A stretch of DNA of 64,000 bases from Nageia nagi (Eukaryota > Pinophyta), in the NCBI GenBank assembly GCA_050084985.1, contig JBITNC010000001.1, positions 72,168,001 to 72,232,000 of the forward strand. The letters run 5' to 3'. Positions 48,401 to 59,935 of this stretch are shown here, piece by piece. A program made the position numbers and the translations under genes. Each line of letters begins with the position of its first letter. The stretch's first letter is position 1. The notes below the pieces were generated by a model. It was given only the letters and a program-made list of their open reading frames with translations, ran no database searches and was not told the origin of the DNA.

Positions 48401-49265
48401 CATGGGGGTCACTTAATATAAAGCCTTCATAACACCTACATCCATGTGCTTATTAAAAAAAAAAACCTTATTTTAAAAATTTACCACCTTCTCTTTTAAT
48501 TTATTAAACACCTTATGGTAAACTCCTAAATAATAAATAACAACTCCTATATAATATATATATATAGATATAGATATAGATATATATATATTTCTTTTCA
48601 AATAAATATATAATTTGAATTAAAATGAAATACTTAATAAAATAAAAGATTTTATTTTATTTTTCATAATTATTATTTATCAAACAAAAAATAATCCAAA
48701 GGAGTTTATAATAAACTAAATAAAGATAATAATAATTATTTAGATAGTTGAAGGAATTTGAGAAATTGAAGTTATAATAGGTTTAGAATAAAAAATCAAA
48801 TATAACCCCCACTCCTTCAAATTGGTTAACCCCTCTCTTTTTTATAATAGTCAAATATATTTCATGAATTTTAAACACCTCTACCCTCCTCCCCCTATAA
48901 AATACTTAGCTATATATTTATCATTCAAATTTATATTAAAAATACCCCTTATGAGGACTCATGTGCTATTTACCATTTTCTAACAGTGATCCCCCCTTGC
49001 TCCCCCCCCCCACCCTTGGTGAAAATTATCAACTTACTTTCCATACCTTCAATTGCAACAACAATTATGTTAATGCCGCTTTCCATAGAAACTACAATCC
49101 TCATGCTATTCTAATAATGTAATTCAAGACTTCTCTAACTATCACAAAGTTTTTTCCATTCAAACCTTAGAAATTCATGAATTTCACATGAAGGAAAAGG
49201 GCTATTTTTGAACCATCCATGAAGGAATGGGGTATTTTTTGAACTATCCTACATGTGGGGTATTT
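48401..49265. other. Probable insertion inside gypsy-3 pol
   Basis: After the RNase H text the sequence changes to AT-rich non-coding DNA with a TATAGA microsatellite (about 48552-48592) and C runs near 49000, before integrase text resumes near 49300. No terminal repeats or target duplicates were found. It ends with two or three worn copies of a unit like GGGTATTTTTTGAACTATCC. Confidence 0.45.
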
Positions 49266-50470
49266 ATAGGGCATTTTTTGAGTTGTATATTCATGATGTA
49301 AAGTTTGTAGAGATCCACCAAAAGCTAAAATAATCATCTACACTAGATTTTTAAGGTATGAATGAATTTCACATTAAGGTTGGATTTCTCTTATAGTTAT
49401 TTATATGTTCTTGAAGGGAAGAGAATTTAGTTGATCAAAGACGTTCATACTTAAAAATATTATTGGGAATTTTAAGGTTAGTAATATAATTGATAATTTA
49501 CAAAGGTATGAATATTATCCTACAATATAAGAGCAAGTTACCAAGTATTTAATTAGATGTGTGATGTGTTACACTTGCAAACCTAGCAATAGGAAATTAT
49601 ATTTGTATCAATCACTTCTAGCCATTATTCATCCTTGGAAAAGTATTTTAATGAATTATTTTAGGTGTATTTCCTATTTCTAAGAAGGGACATGACTATT
49701 TATTTGTAATTGTTGATAGATTTAGTAAGATATATGCTCTAATTCCATGTAAGAAGACTATAACAAGTCAAGAAGCTACAAAAAAATTCTTTTCTCATGT
49801 GTAGGTCCATTTTGGTTTACCTAATTCTATTTTTTCATATAGTATTCCATATTTTTGGGTAAATTTTAGACTTGTTTATGGGATAATATGGACACTAGGC
49901 TGAAAAAGAAGAACTACTTTTCATCCTAAAATGGATGGGGAAACTAAAGTAGTGAATAGAATAGTAATTCAATTATTGAGGGGGTATTGTGGCAAGAATT
50001 TAAAATTAATGAATAGAATAGTAGTTCAATTGTGAAGGGGTTATTATGGCAAGAATTCAAATTCATGGGATAAGAATATTGTGTTTATTCAACATTATTA
50101 TAATAGGTCAATCCATACCTCTACAAAACAAAATTCATTTGAAATATGTTATGGATATTTACCTCCATATCATTTTGATTATATTTATGGGAAATAAAAG
50201 GATAATGATATTTTATCTATGAAAGAACAATATGTTAAATATTTTATTAATAAAATAAGAAAAAATCACTTGAAATTCCAAGAGAAATTCCAAGCTAGCT
50301 AATCCAAGTACAAATTAAGGTATGATAAGTATAGAGTTAACCATAAGTTCCAAGTGGGAGATCATGTTTTGTTGCATTTCATTAAGGATAGGTTGCAAGA
50401 ACCAACTAAGAATATTAAATATATAAGGTATATACCATTTCATATTATGTAATAAGTTATAATGCATTTA
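49266..50470 (+). pseudogene. gypsy-3 integrase relic
   Basis: Readable parts are C-D-V-L-H-L-Q-T-type zinc-finger remains near 49565, K-K-G-H-D-Y-L-F-V-I-V-D-R-F-S-K-I-Y at about 49680-49735 (catalytic Asp in V-D-R-F), V-H-F-G-L-P-N-S-I near 49805-49835, and T-F-H-P-K-M-D-G-E-T-K-V-V-N-R near 49915-49960. A local tandem duplication of about 57 bp repeats N-R-I-V-I/V-Q-L (49955-50060). The tail has K-F-Q-V-G-D-H-V-L-L-H-F near 50345-50380. I see no chromodomain. Confidence 0.8.
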
Positions 50471-50806
50471 TATTGGATCTACCTTCCTACTTGAATATTT
50501 ATCCGATTATGAATGTAGAGAACTTGAAGTTATTTGATCCATGTATGTTGATTGAAGAAGAGAAAAGAACAAGTCAACATTGGTATCAATTGATGACTTA
50601 TCTCCAAATATATAGAATTATCATGGGGAGGATTCAATTATTTTAAAATAAGGTTCATACTAAAAGGTGTGTGTAACAAATATGGTTGGTTTGGTTGAAG
50701 AGCCAAATGACTACTAAAGCTAAGTGGTATGATAAAGCTAAGGTGGGGAAGTTTTTCCTCATATTCTCCATAATTAAACATTTTTGGGGCCAAAGTACTT
50801 CCCCAT

Positions 50807-50816
50807 GGAGGAGGAA
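50807..50816 (+). promoter_or_regulatory. Polypurine tract of gypsy-3
   Basis: GGAGGAGGAA directly before the TGATCC start of the 3' LTR. Confidence 0.8.
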
Positions 50817-51523
50817 TGATCCAAAATAGGTCAATTCATAAGTTTGACCATCCATGAGCAAAGGTTAGTGTACTAAGGATATATATGCTTGAAATCAAAT
50901 ATTCTCCATCAATTTGGTGATCTAGATCAGTAGGTCTATAATAAGGGTGTTGACATCATTCTTTACAATGTTGATGTCATTTTTTTGATGATATAAAGTA
51001 AAAAAATTATATGATCAAGGTCATTTTGGCTACCCATGGTTATTTATTAAGTTTCTTAATCAATTGGAAATAGTTTGACATTGGTTCATAGTTATTTCTC
51101 TTGATTGATTCTATTATAAAAGGTTTTTAATAGTTTTACTACAATTGGTTCTATTTAAATTATTTTTGATAGAATTTTGTGACTCTATTGATTATATTAA
51201 AAGGATATTCTAAAGGTTAAAATGTTGTAGAACTAAGAAGGAGGATTGTAGATTGTTATGTTGTAGTGCTTACTCTATATTCTTGCATATTTGTAATGTT
51301 ATATTGGATAATAATTTCAAATCACCCATTAGAAAAGGATGTACTATCATACTAAAAGAAACTAATATAAATTTATATATCTCATCTATTTGTATGTGTG
51401 CATTTTTTATAATGTATTTCATTTCCAATTTTATAGTATTATGTTAAATACATATGCAATGTTGTATATGCAATAAAATTAATTAAATATATATTTGAAG
51501 ATCCAACTAATCCATATAGATCA
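50817..51523 (+). repeat. 3' LTR of gypsy-3
   Basis: Starts TGATCCAAAATAGGTCAATT and ends ATATAGATCA. It is about 100 bp shorter than the 5' LTR through indels. Confidence 0.75.
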
Positions 51524-51737
51524 TCCCATTCACTATTTACCTTTCACTATTTGCAATCAAGTTCTTTATCTTGGATCAAAAGCTTCATTATGGGAATATT
51601 TATTCTTTCCCATTCCAACTCCACTTGAATTTCCTTTCGCATAAAATTCCCACTCATTTATCCTCTTTGAACCTTATTCCATCATTATTGATTTCTTTAC
51701 TTCCCATGTTGTTATACACCTAATATCAATGTAGTTT
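51524..51737. other. Short spacer
   Basis: No gene or repeat is seen between the gypsy-3 LTR and the microsatellite. Confidence 0.4.
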
Positions 51738-51958
51738 TTGTTTTTATTATTATTGTTGTTGTTGTTTTCATTGTTGTTCTCATTGTTATTATTACCATTG
51801 TTATTGTCGTTATTTTTGTCATTGTTGTTGTTTTTGTTGTTTTTGCTATTGTTTTTGTTATTCTTGTTGTTCTTATTGTTCTTGTTGTTCTTATTCTTAT
51901 TGTTATTCTTATTATTATTATTATTATTATTATCATCATCATCATCATCAATCATCAT
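51738..51958. repeat. Compound trinucleotide microsatellite
   Basis: About 220 bp of TTG, TTA and TTC triplets (period 3), ending in a pure TTA run and then TCA repeats. It abuts the LTR edge at 51959. Open frames across it are by-products of the period of three. Confidence 0.9.
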
Positions 51959-54900
51959 TGTTAACACCTAAAAAGGAATTTTAATTTTATTAAAACACCC
52001 TTTTAGGTATTAAAAATAATTTATTAAATAAATACTCTTATCATTGTGCACACTCATCTACCTTTCTATTTTATGATAACAAGTTGGCTTGACATCATAA
52101 TAATCATAAGGAGGAGCCTTTGCATTATACCTATTACCTATAAAGGTGGAGGGATTATGCATGATCAATTATATGACATGACATGACATAATATCGAACC
52201 CTTGATGGGTGGTATTATACTTGTATCATTCTTGATCAGTGTTTCTTAACATCACCTATTATTTCTAGATTTTGTTATACTCTGAGCTCTGCATTCATGC
52301 AATCTTTCATCTATTTACAAGTGATATTCCATACATCAAAGGTGATATGATGACATCAAGTGAAATGGAAAGGTATTTTAGAATGGTAATTGAGTGACAT
52401 TATTGGGTTCCTAGCACTAGCATTGGATTGAGGTTGGATCCATGGCTTTTCAGAGAAGCTCATCATTTTTCCTCTTTTGATTGGATATTGCCTTCATTCA
52501 TCATCATTGGTAAAGTATAGGTTTGTATCTACTTGGTACTTCCTTACAAAGATGCTAAATGATAATAATGACCCTTCCTTACAAAGGTTGCAAATAATAA
52601 GAATGACTCTTCCTTATACATGGACACTTCCCTTGCTCCTATTTACATAGAATATGAGGAAACCATTCTTACAATCAAAAATATAGGTAAACCATCTTAT
52701 GATCATGTTATTTAATATCAATGTTATGTAACTACTTGTATCAATATGTGTGAATGGTATGAAGATGTTTTCAGTTATCTTAAATATGATGTTGTTCTTA
52801 TTGCCTTTATTGTACTCAAAAAGTAACTATGTTAGAAAATAAGATAAGAAACATTACAATCAATATTTTCTTTATTAATTTTCAAATAGACCTCAGTAAT
52901 ACAATTATGAATCCATTTGATTCTTTTCCTTTCCAAAAGGGCTTTTTCTATAATAATAGTTTAGCCTCCATGGTTGTTTATAGAGTCACTGGAGACCCTC
53001 TTTAGTTGTTTCATAATTGACCTCGATCACTAGCATTCGATGCCAATCATTGGCATTTCTAAAACAATGTATGCAAGCTCTAAAAATTATCTTATAGAAC
53101 CTAAAAAAAAGTCCTAATTTCTCTTCATCAACTTCATATGAATGTCTCTAATCAACTCCACTACTCAGCACCTATGGACCCTTCAGACATGCAAAAAGAA
53201 AAGATATCAAACATACCTACTCATTTTAGAAAATAAGTGCAATATTGAAAGTAAAACAAGCATGTGAAAGCATGAAATAATAAATCACTCAACTCACTAA
53301 GTATAAATAGATTTTAGCAAAGTAACCTTCCTTTAAAACTGGGTCCCTTACTTCAATGTTGATGATTTTATTTATAGAGTTAGAAAATTGATAAAGTTTT
53401 TATTTTAAAGAACAAAATATAGATAAAAAATCTTATCCATATTTTTCATGGCTATGATCCAAAACATGGGCATGTAATATGGATACTAATTCATCCATAA
53501 TCAATAACTTTTTATCTAAGTCACTTTATAAACTTACCATTTTTTTATTTTTCCAATCACAAATTTGCCAATGTCCATCTATCAAATGTTGACCTCTGGC
53601 TTGAGTCATCGGTGTCTCATGTCAGACACTCATGATTTGTATTTTATAGTAAAATTTATAATAATATTTTATTTTTTTGTCCTCCTTTCATCAATCAAAA
53701 GAAGGGTCATCTTGCAAGGCTTGTGGGAAGACACCAACACCTAGGTGGTAGGGCATGACCCCTACCTACTATGAGGACTAGTTACCTCAAAGGTATCATG
53801 ATGGGATGTGTGAAAAGTTACTCAAGATATTGGATAGGATGTTTAAATCTATTACCAACTCAAATATAATTTGTTAACCAAGGACTCAAAGGGTCCCTAT
53901 ATATAGGAAATGGTTGTTTCTAGAAAGAAAAGGAAAAATAGGTTGCAAAAGCCATGAGAAAAAAAATAAAAATATAAAGAAAAGGTAGACTAGACCATGT
54001 TGTATGAATCAAAATTAGGTTCATATGGTTTCATCAACATATACATAGGATTGGGATCTGCTTCTCTTGGGCTTGATTCAGGTTCCACACACTTAGCATC
54101 CACTCTACTAGTAAAAAACATGAATGGACTAGTCAAAGGTGCTTACAGAAATGGAAAAGGGTGGTAAAAGGTTATTTTTGGGTAGATCTTTGAGTGTGGA
54201 GTGAAGTTCCTAAGCTAACAATCATAAGAGAGAGCCATTACAAAATGCACATGTCTTGTTATGCAAACTATGAACTTATCACAAGTCAAGTTTTACTCAA
54301 ATCATTTCAGGAGATATTCAACTACTCTCTCATCCATCTCAATAAGGTTTATGAGATTATATAAGTAACTTGAATAAGATAAGATAGCAAATAGCATTCA
54401 TCCACTCAAAGTACAAAAATAACATTCATAGTCCCATAAAATAAAGTCATTCATAATTCAATTACTTGAAATCACACCACATTCATAAATGGAGAAAACT
54501 TGTTTAATTGGTAATAGAATTAAGTCTCTAACAAGTACAAAATATCTAATCCCCTACAAATGAGCCTAAATGGGCTAGAAATAGTTTTTTTGGTAACCCA
54601 AAGTGTTTCCCTAACCCTGATGCAAATTACAAGAAAAATAAAAGGTCTAATGAAAATTTGCCACATGGCATTACAAGATTTATTCCAGCACTTGTGGGAG
54701 CAAATCCTCATTCGTCATAAGGTTGGACAAAATTTAATAAGTTTTTGAAATACAAATTTAAAATAAACTATAATAATAAAATTAAATTAAATTATTACAA
54801 CTAGAACAACAAGTTTCTATGCTCCTCTAGCACTCAAGAATTTGTCCATATTCTTTGCTTCTTTAACACTTGGCTTTGAAACACTCCTACCAACAACTGG

Positions 54901-56243
54901 TGATGACAATCTAGAAGCTTGTATTTATTACTAAAACATATTAGGACCTTTTGATGCAATGTTTGATCTCTATGAGACCTTTTGGGCTAGCCAACTTTGG
55001 GATGCATGCCCACTCAAAATTATATGCCTGACTACCAGAAATAAGATGTGGGGATTTTGGAGCCTTCCCAGGCATAGTACATGCCCAACAAAGATAAGAT
55101 TTTATATTTCTAAGGCATGTATCATCCTTAGGTATGCATGCTTTTTGTTCATTGATGTTCTTGGATACCTTACTCATCCATTTGAACCTTAAAGCTCACC
55201 TTGAAACCCAAACTTGTCTAATTTCTCTCTTTCTAGTGCCTAGATGTGTCAAATTTGATCATTATGCTCAACTTGAACACTCTTAAATCCTAGTGCATGA
55301 TTTAAAAATATAAGATTTTATATTTTGAAACCATGTACTCAATCCTCTAGCTCTCCTAGTTTGAGTGCATGCTCTAGAAAGATAATATTTTTTCTTTTTG
55401 TGGCATGTGCTAGGTTGCAAATGCCTAGATTTGCTTAAGTTTGGGTTCTTGCTTGTCAGACATAACCAAATTTTAAAGTTATGATCATCTTGAAGGCCCT
55501 CTAGGTCTATTGCATGCTTCAAAAAGTTAAGATTTTATCTTTTAAAACCATGTGCTAGCCACTTTGGTCCTGTTGGAGCTAAGTTTGAGCTTTGAGACTC
55601 CATGCCTTAGTAAAATTTTACCTTTCAAACCAACTAGATGCCTCTTAGCTCCTAGTGCATGCTCCCAAAAGATAATATTTTTTCTTTAAGGAATGTAATA
55701 GCCTCTTGGGTGCTTGAAGTCCATTTCTCATCTTCAAACTTGACTTGTCTGGCCTTCCATCTTGAGTGCATGCTCCCAAAAGATAAGATTTTATCTTTTT
55801 GAGGCATGGACCAAGCTTGATATGCCTTGTTCTTATCCTTTCTCTGATCCATACTACTCCCTAACTAGAGTGCATGCTCTATAAAGATAAGATTTTATCT
55901 TTTTGAGGCATGTGCCAAGCCTCAAAGTGGCCCAATTTAGCTTAACATTATTCTAACTTAACTTGGACTCCCCTGGCTCACCTAAGACTAACTTTTGCCT
56001 TTCTAGACTTGGCCATTTTTTGTTTAATTTTGGATTTTGGGTCAACATGACTAAGACTAGACAATTGATGAGACTTAGGCTTGGTACAACTTGACATAGT
56101 ATCTAGGTCTTACAAAACCACTTGATATGGAGGTGACAAAAACATGACCCTATGTGAAGATGAGTTAGTGAGGGTCCCCAAAATCACATGATTTTGGAGC
56201 ATGTTGTATTTTGTCACAATAGGTTCATTTTTGGGTGTCTACA
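51959..56243 (-). repeat. Probable giant LTR (4.3 kb) of a minus-strand Tat-like element
   Basis: The plus-strand edges are TGTTAACACC and GGTGTCTACA, an imperfect inverted pair (minus-strand start TGTAGACACC, a start common in Tat/Ogre LTRs). Directly right of it, minus strand AAAAAGGGTAAAA forms a polypurine tract, so this would be the 3' LTR of an element running right to left and leaving the window. A related fragment of the left edge lies at 2443-2745. The partner LTR is not in the window, so the call rests on the ends and the PPT. Confidence 0.55.
55077..55925. repeat. Seven dispersed hairpin repeats in the giant LTR
   Basis: A motif of about 50 bp recurs at about 55090, 55305, 55378, 55522, 55668, 55778 and 55883: GCATGCTC, then an inverted repeat such as AAAGATAA-GATT-TTATCTTT, then GGCATGTGC or a variant. 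Arms of 8-10 bp are perfect in the copies at 55778 and 55883. The copy at 55305 has AAAATATAA/TTATATTTT, a paired change. Spacing is irregular (about 70-215 bp). Confidence 0.75.
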
Positions 56244-56256
56244 TTTTACCCTTTTT
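56244..56256 (-). promoter_or_regulatory. Polypurine tract beside the giant LTR
   Basis: Minus strand AAAAAGGGTAAAA abuts the LTR start TGTAGACACC. Confidence 0.55.
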
Positions 56257-57993
56257 GAATTATCCACTAATTGTAAGTGGAGGATAATTCAAAAGTTTAC
56301 CTTTCTAAGGGTGGGTATATTCAAGTTTCTTAACTTGTGTTTTTGACTTTAGTTGATGTTTTGGATTGACCTATTCTCTATGAATAAGGAAAATTTGATT
56401 GATTAAATTATTATTGAATTTATTTTTCATATTTTGCATTTGAAGTGTTTTAAAAGTAGTATGGTTGTATTAGCAAAGCGAAGCTTATGTGTTATCACTA
56501 TACTATAAGATATTTGTGGTAGTTTCATGGTGAGCTTTAATGTCATCTTTACATACTGAAGCTAGCATATGATAAGGAAGAGTACTTTGTGAATACAATT
56601 GATTTGATTTTTCTACTCTTCATCCCTATAGTAAGGTTACATGATGATCTTGTGTAAAAATTCATACAATGTATTTAATCATATTCAATCATGTCCTTCT
56701 TTTGCCTATCCAAAGAAGAATCATTTTTCAAAATTAGAATTACTCATAAGCTTTAGTTTTTCCCAAAACATTTAACATTGGTCAAAGCAATAAGCAAGAG
56801 GCTTACTGATTTTTTCCTTGACATATTTTTAATTTTTTGGAGTTTTTAATTAAGTTAATTTTTTTTTTTTTACAACATTGAAGTTTTAGGGTGCAAGATG
56901 TAGAATGATTATTTTCTTAATGTTACCTCACAAGGGACCCATAATGACATGCTAGCAAAAGGATTTACATATATATTTTAGGTAGTTTTTATACATACAT
57001 TACCTTACAACTTTAATTTTTTCTTTAGTTTTAGTAAAATACTAGAAGGAGGGCTTAGGTTTTTTGTATTTTTTATTTTAAAAAGGGGTGTTTCATTCAA
57101 GTTCCCTGAATTGTGGTTCGACACCTAAGTCAATGTTTAAAATTTGACTTAATATCTATGAATAAGTTAAATTTGATTGGTCAAATCATGACCAACTCAT
57201 GTTTTAATCACTTTTGCACTTGAAGAGGGATTTTGAATATTTTTGTAAATATGTGCTTGTATACATGCATATTTTTATTTTTGCCTTGTCTATGCTCTTG
57301 ATAGAATGCTAGAAAGAGGACTTAAGTTTTTTTTTATAGTTTTCATTTTTTGAAAAGTTTTAAAATTTTATGGGTCAGAATTTTCATGTCAAATCATCAA
57401 TGTCCCACTTGATTCACTGATGTTCAACTTTAAATTTTTGATGTCTCAAGTTATGGTCAAAACAAAAAGATAAAGTGAGTTATCATTATCTCATTTATCT
57501 TTTGTGATTTTCCTGGGTTCTTGTCAGCTTGCTACATTTTTCCTATCATGGACCATCTACTTAGATACTCTATCACTTTTTGTGAGTCAGCATGCCATTG
57601 AGGAGGAGATCAACTATTTGAATGAGGCTAATCAGAGAAGAGCTAGGGTTTTAAATCCTATTTTTTAATTTTTTTTTAATTTGTCAATCTCATGGCCTAA
57701 TTTAAAAATCTAAAATCATAGGAGTTATTTTTATGCTTAGATATTTTTTGACCACTTAGATTTTACTTTTGGTTTAATTTTTTATGTTTTGGACCCTTTT
57801 TAGGTGCCTCAATCATGGTCTTTAGCTAGGTACAAAGGGTTTCAAGGTCATCGATGTCCAACTGATGGACATTGATGACTCTACTACATGGCTTCTTAGT
57901 TGTAGGAATTCAACCTTGGAGTTAGATTTTTTTAGCTTAATTAAATTTAAATTAGACTTGGATGTTAATTTACCTTTTTTCTAGGTTTGGGTT
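56257..57993. other. 3' untranslated region of the minus-strand Tat-like element
   Basis: No gene is seen. A pair of related blocks, each with TTCAAGTTNCNT near a gap of tens of bases before TTGACTT and then CTATGAATAAG, occurs near 56325-56400 and 57095-57170. This indicates an internal duplication of period about 770 bp. Confidence 0.45.
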
Positions 57994-59935
57994 GTATTCT
58001 ACCCTAGGGGCTATTATCCCATGATCCTCTAGGAGTGTCATCTATTCCTTACTATTAAGGACCACACATTTCTTCAAAGTGTGGGTTTTGAAGTTGGAAC
58101 CTATATGGATCACATTCATTGGGATTACCATATTGTATTGGCTTTACTTGAGAGGTTAGAGTCCACCACATCTACTTTTCATCTCCTAACCAGGGAAATG
58201 ACCATCATAGTAGTGGATATTCATCATTTATACCACTTTTCCATCCATGATAAAAGGATTTAGCATGTCATTGATAGAAATAACATTTGACTAAATATCT
58301 TACTTATATAGTGCTGATAGGATGGATATGATCATGTTTGATATTAGCTCAAGTTGGATCAAGTATCTATAGTACTAGCATAAGGATCATTAGGGGAGTC
58401 TTAGATTATCATTATTGATAAGATTGATTTAGTGTTACACCTTACCTAACATGAGCAATAGTACATTTCCCTATTCATTGCTTCCCATGGTCATGGGCAT
58501 GATGTAGCATGGTACTATTTTTGCTTAAGCTCCTACTTTGTTGGTATAACATTATAGGGAGCTATTCTTCCACTCATAAGATCATAGTACTTTGTTATTA
58601 GTGACTATCACTTTAAAGGAAAATCCTCATGGATTTCTTTTTCCTAGTTTCATTAGCCATGTGGAGTATCCATGGGCATTATGAGATGGAGGATTTCTAT
58701 ATCTGCCATACTGATGGAGTTTGTAGGGATGTGCATTTTTATTGAGATATGCTTAGCTAGCTCATTCATAATCATGTTAGGATTTTTCCATATCATTTAT
58801 ATCCAATGTGGGATGATCTCAAGTTGACCTTATAGGCATCAGAAAGGCTAGGGTTCTTAGTGGATGATGAATAGATTTCTTGGAGTACTTCTAGTTTGAT
58901 CACATCAAGAGATAGTTTGGGATCATGCAAGATATTCCTCTAGAGCCTATGAGATGTCAAATAGAGGGAACTCTTCCCAAAGAGGATCTTAAGACCTTGA
59001 TATATGTCAATCCTAATCTTAAGGGGGATGAGGATGAAGAGGATTCAAACATAGATAATGTGGGAGTGACATAGGTTTTTATTTCTTGATGGAAGGCTAA
59101 GTTAGAGGAGGCTAATAAGATTGACCAAGGTCATCGAGTGTGATAGCATGTGTAGGATCCTAGTGTAGGGCCTAGTGTGGAGGAGAGCATGACATCAAGA
59201 TGAACCCTACAGAGGATATACTTGTGATAGAGATGCAAGCTAAGGAGGATATTGGTATAGGTGAGTAGGATCCAGAGGAGGATAGACCAATCCCGAAGGT
59301 TTATATTTAGGACTCATTACTTGGTGAGATTAAGGAGCTTAAGTGTTTACTTGGGCAATCATGATCATTACTAGATCAATCTCTTCAAGATAATGAGTCT
59401 CTACATTCTCAACTTGGGTACTTTAGGCACACAGATGAGGATAGGCTAAAGTATAAATTAGATCAAGATAGATACAAGTAGGAGAAGGATAAGGCATGAG
59501 CCATGATGTAGTTATATCATTAGTATACAGGATCAAAGGGGTTACAATCGATGTGAAGAGGCACTCATCCACATTTATTTGATACATATATCAATCAAGG
59601 GAATACTATCATATGGTGGTTGACATTTGGAGTATCATATTTCTCATCTTGATTATGTTCCTCTAGATATCAATGCTCTTTTAATTATGATAGCTAGTGA
59701 GGCACAAGGGGTGCTAATGCATGGATAGAAAGAGGTAGAGTTGTAGTAACTCTTAGAAGGAGCATTACTAGTACCTCTTTTCATCACAAGCATGCAACAT
59801 AAAAGATCCAAGTTGTAGGGTGAGAGAGGAGTGTTGGTAACCCTTCAATGTAGAGAAGCCAAGAGATGGTTGAGTCCATCAATTAAGGAGGTGGTCAAGG
59901 TAGTGCCTATGAGGATGATCTCGAAGAGTGAGCAC
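57994..59935 (+). pseudogene. Decayed plant-mobile-domain-like gene, antisense in element
   Basis: A clean 60-codon stretch (58081-58263) reads W-D-Y-H-I-V-L-A-L-L-E-R-L and then S-T-F-H-L-L-T-R-E-M-T-I, matching the core layout of the plant mobile domain (aminotransferase-like, Pfam PF10536). Further text survives near 58618-58720 (N-P-H-G-F-L-F-P-S-F, then V-E-Y-P-W-A-L). An acidic patch follows near 59026-59050 and a Gln- and Leu-rich coiled-coil-like segment near 59320-59490. Stops and frame changes are frequent. It is on the plus strand, opposite to the minus-strand element whose LTR lies to the left, mirroring the antisense frame at 22680-24530. It could alternatively be a relic of a host mobile-domain gene. 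Confidence 0.6.

Larger units (their letters stand above)
44549..51523 (+). mobile_element. Ty3/gypsy retrotransposon gypsy-3, decayed
   Basis: The element is about 7.0 kb with LTRs at both ends (5-bp inverted ends TGATC/GATCA), an initiator-methionine-type PBS, a polypurine tract and gag, protease, RT, RNase H and integrase relics in Ty3/gypsy order on one strand. It is the same family as gypsy-2. The flanks TGGCA and TCCCA agree at three of five bases, so the target duplication is worn or absent. A stretch of about 0.85 kb between RNase H and integrase looks inserted. The frames are full of stops. Confidence 0.85.

Noticed and set aside
51674-51971. Open frames of 77-97 codons rich in Asn/Lys or Leu/Phe
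   Set aside because: They are translations of the trinucleotide microsatellite, which stays open because its period is three.
55283-55852. Minus-strand frames at 55283-55522 and 55652-55852 sharing repeated text such as I-L-S-F-G-S-M-H
   Set aside because: The similarity comes from the dispersed hairpin repeat in the LTR, not from a protein family.
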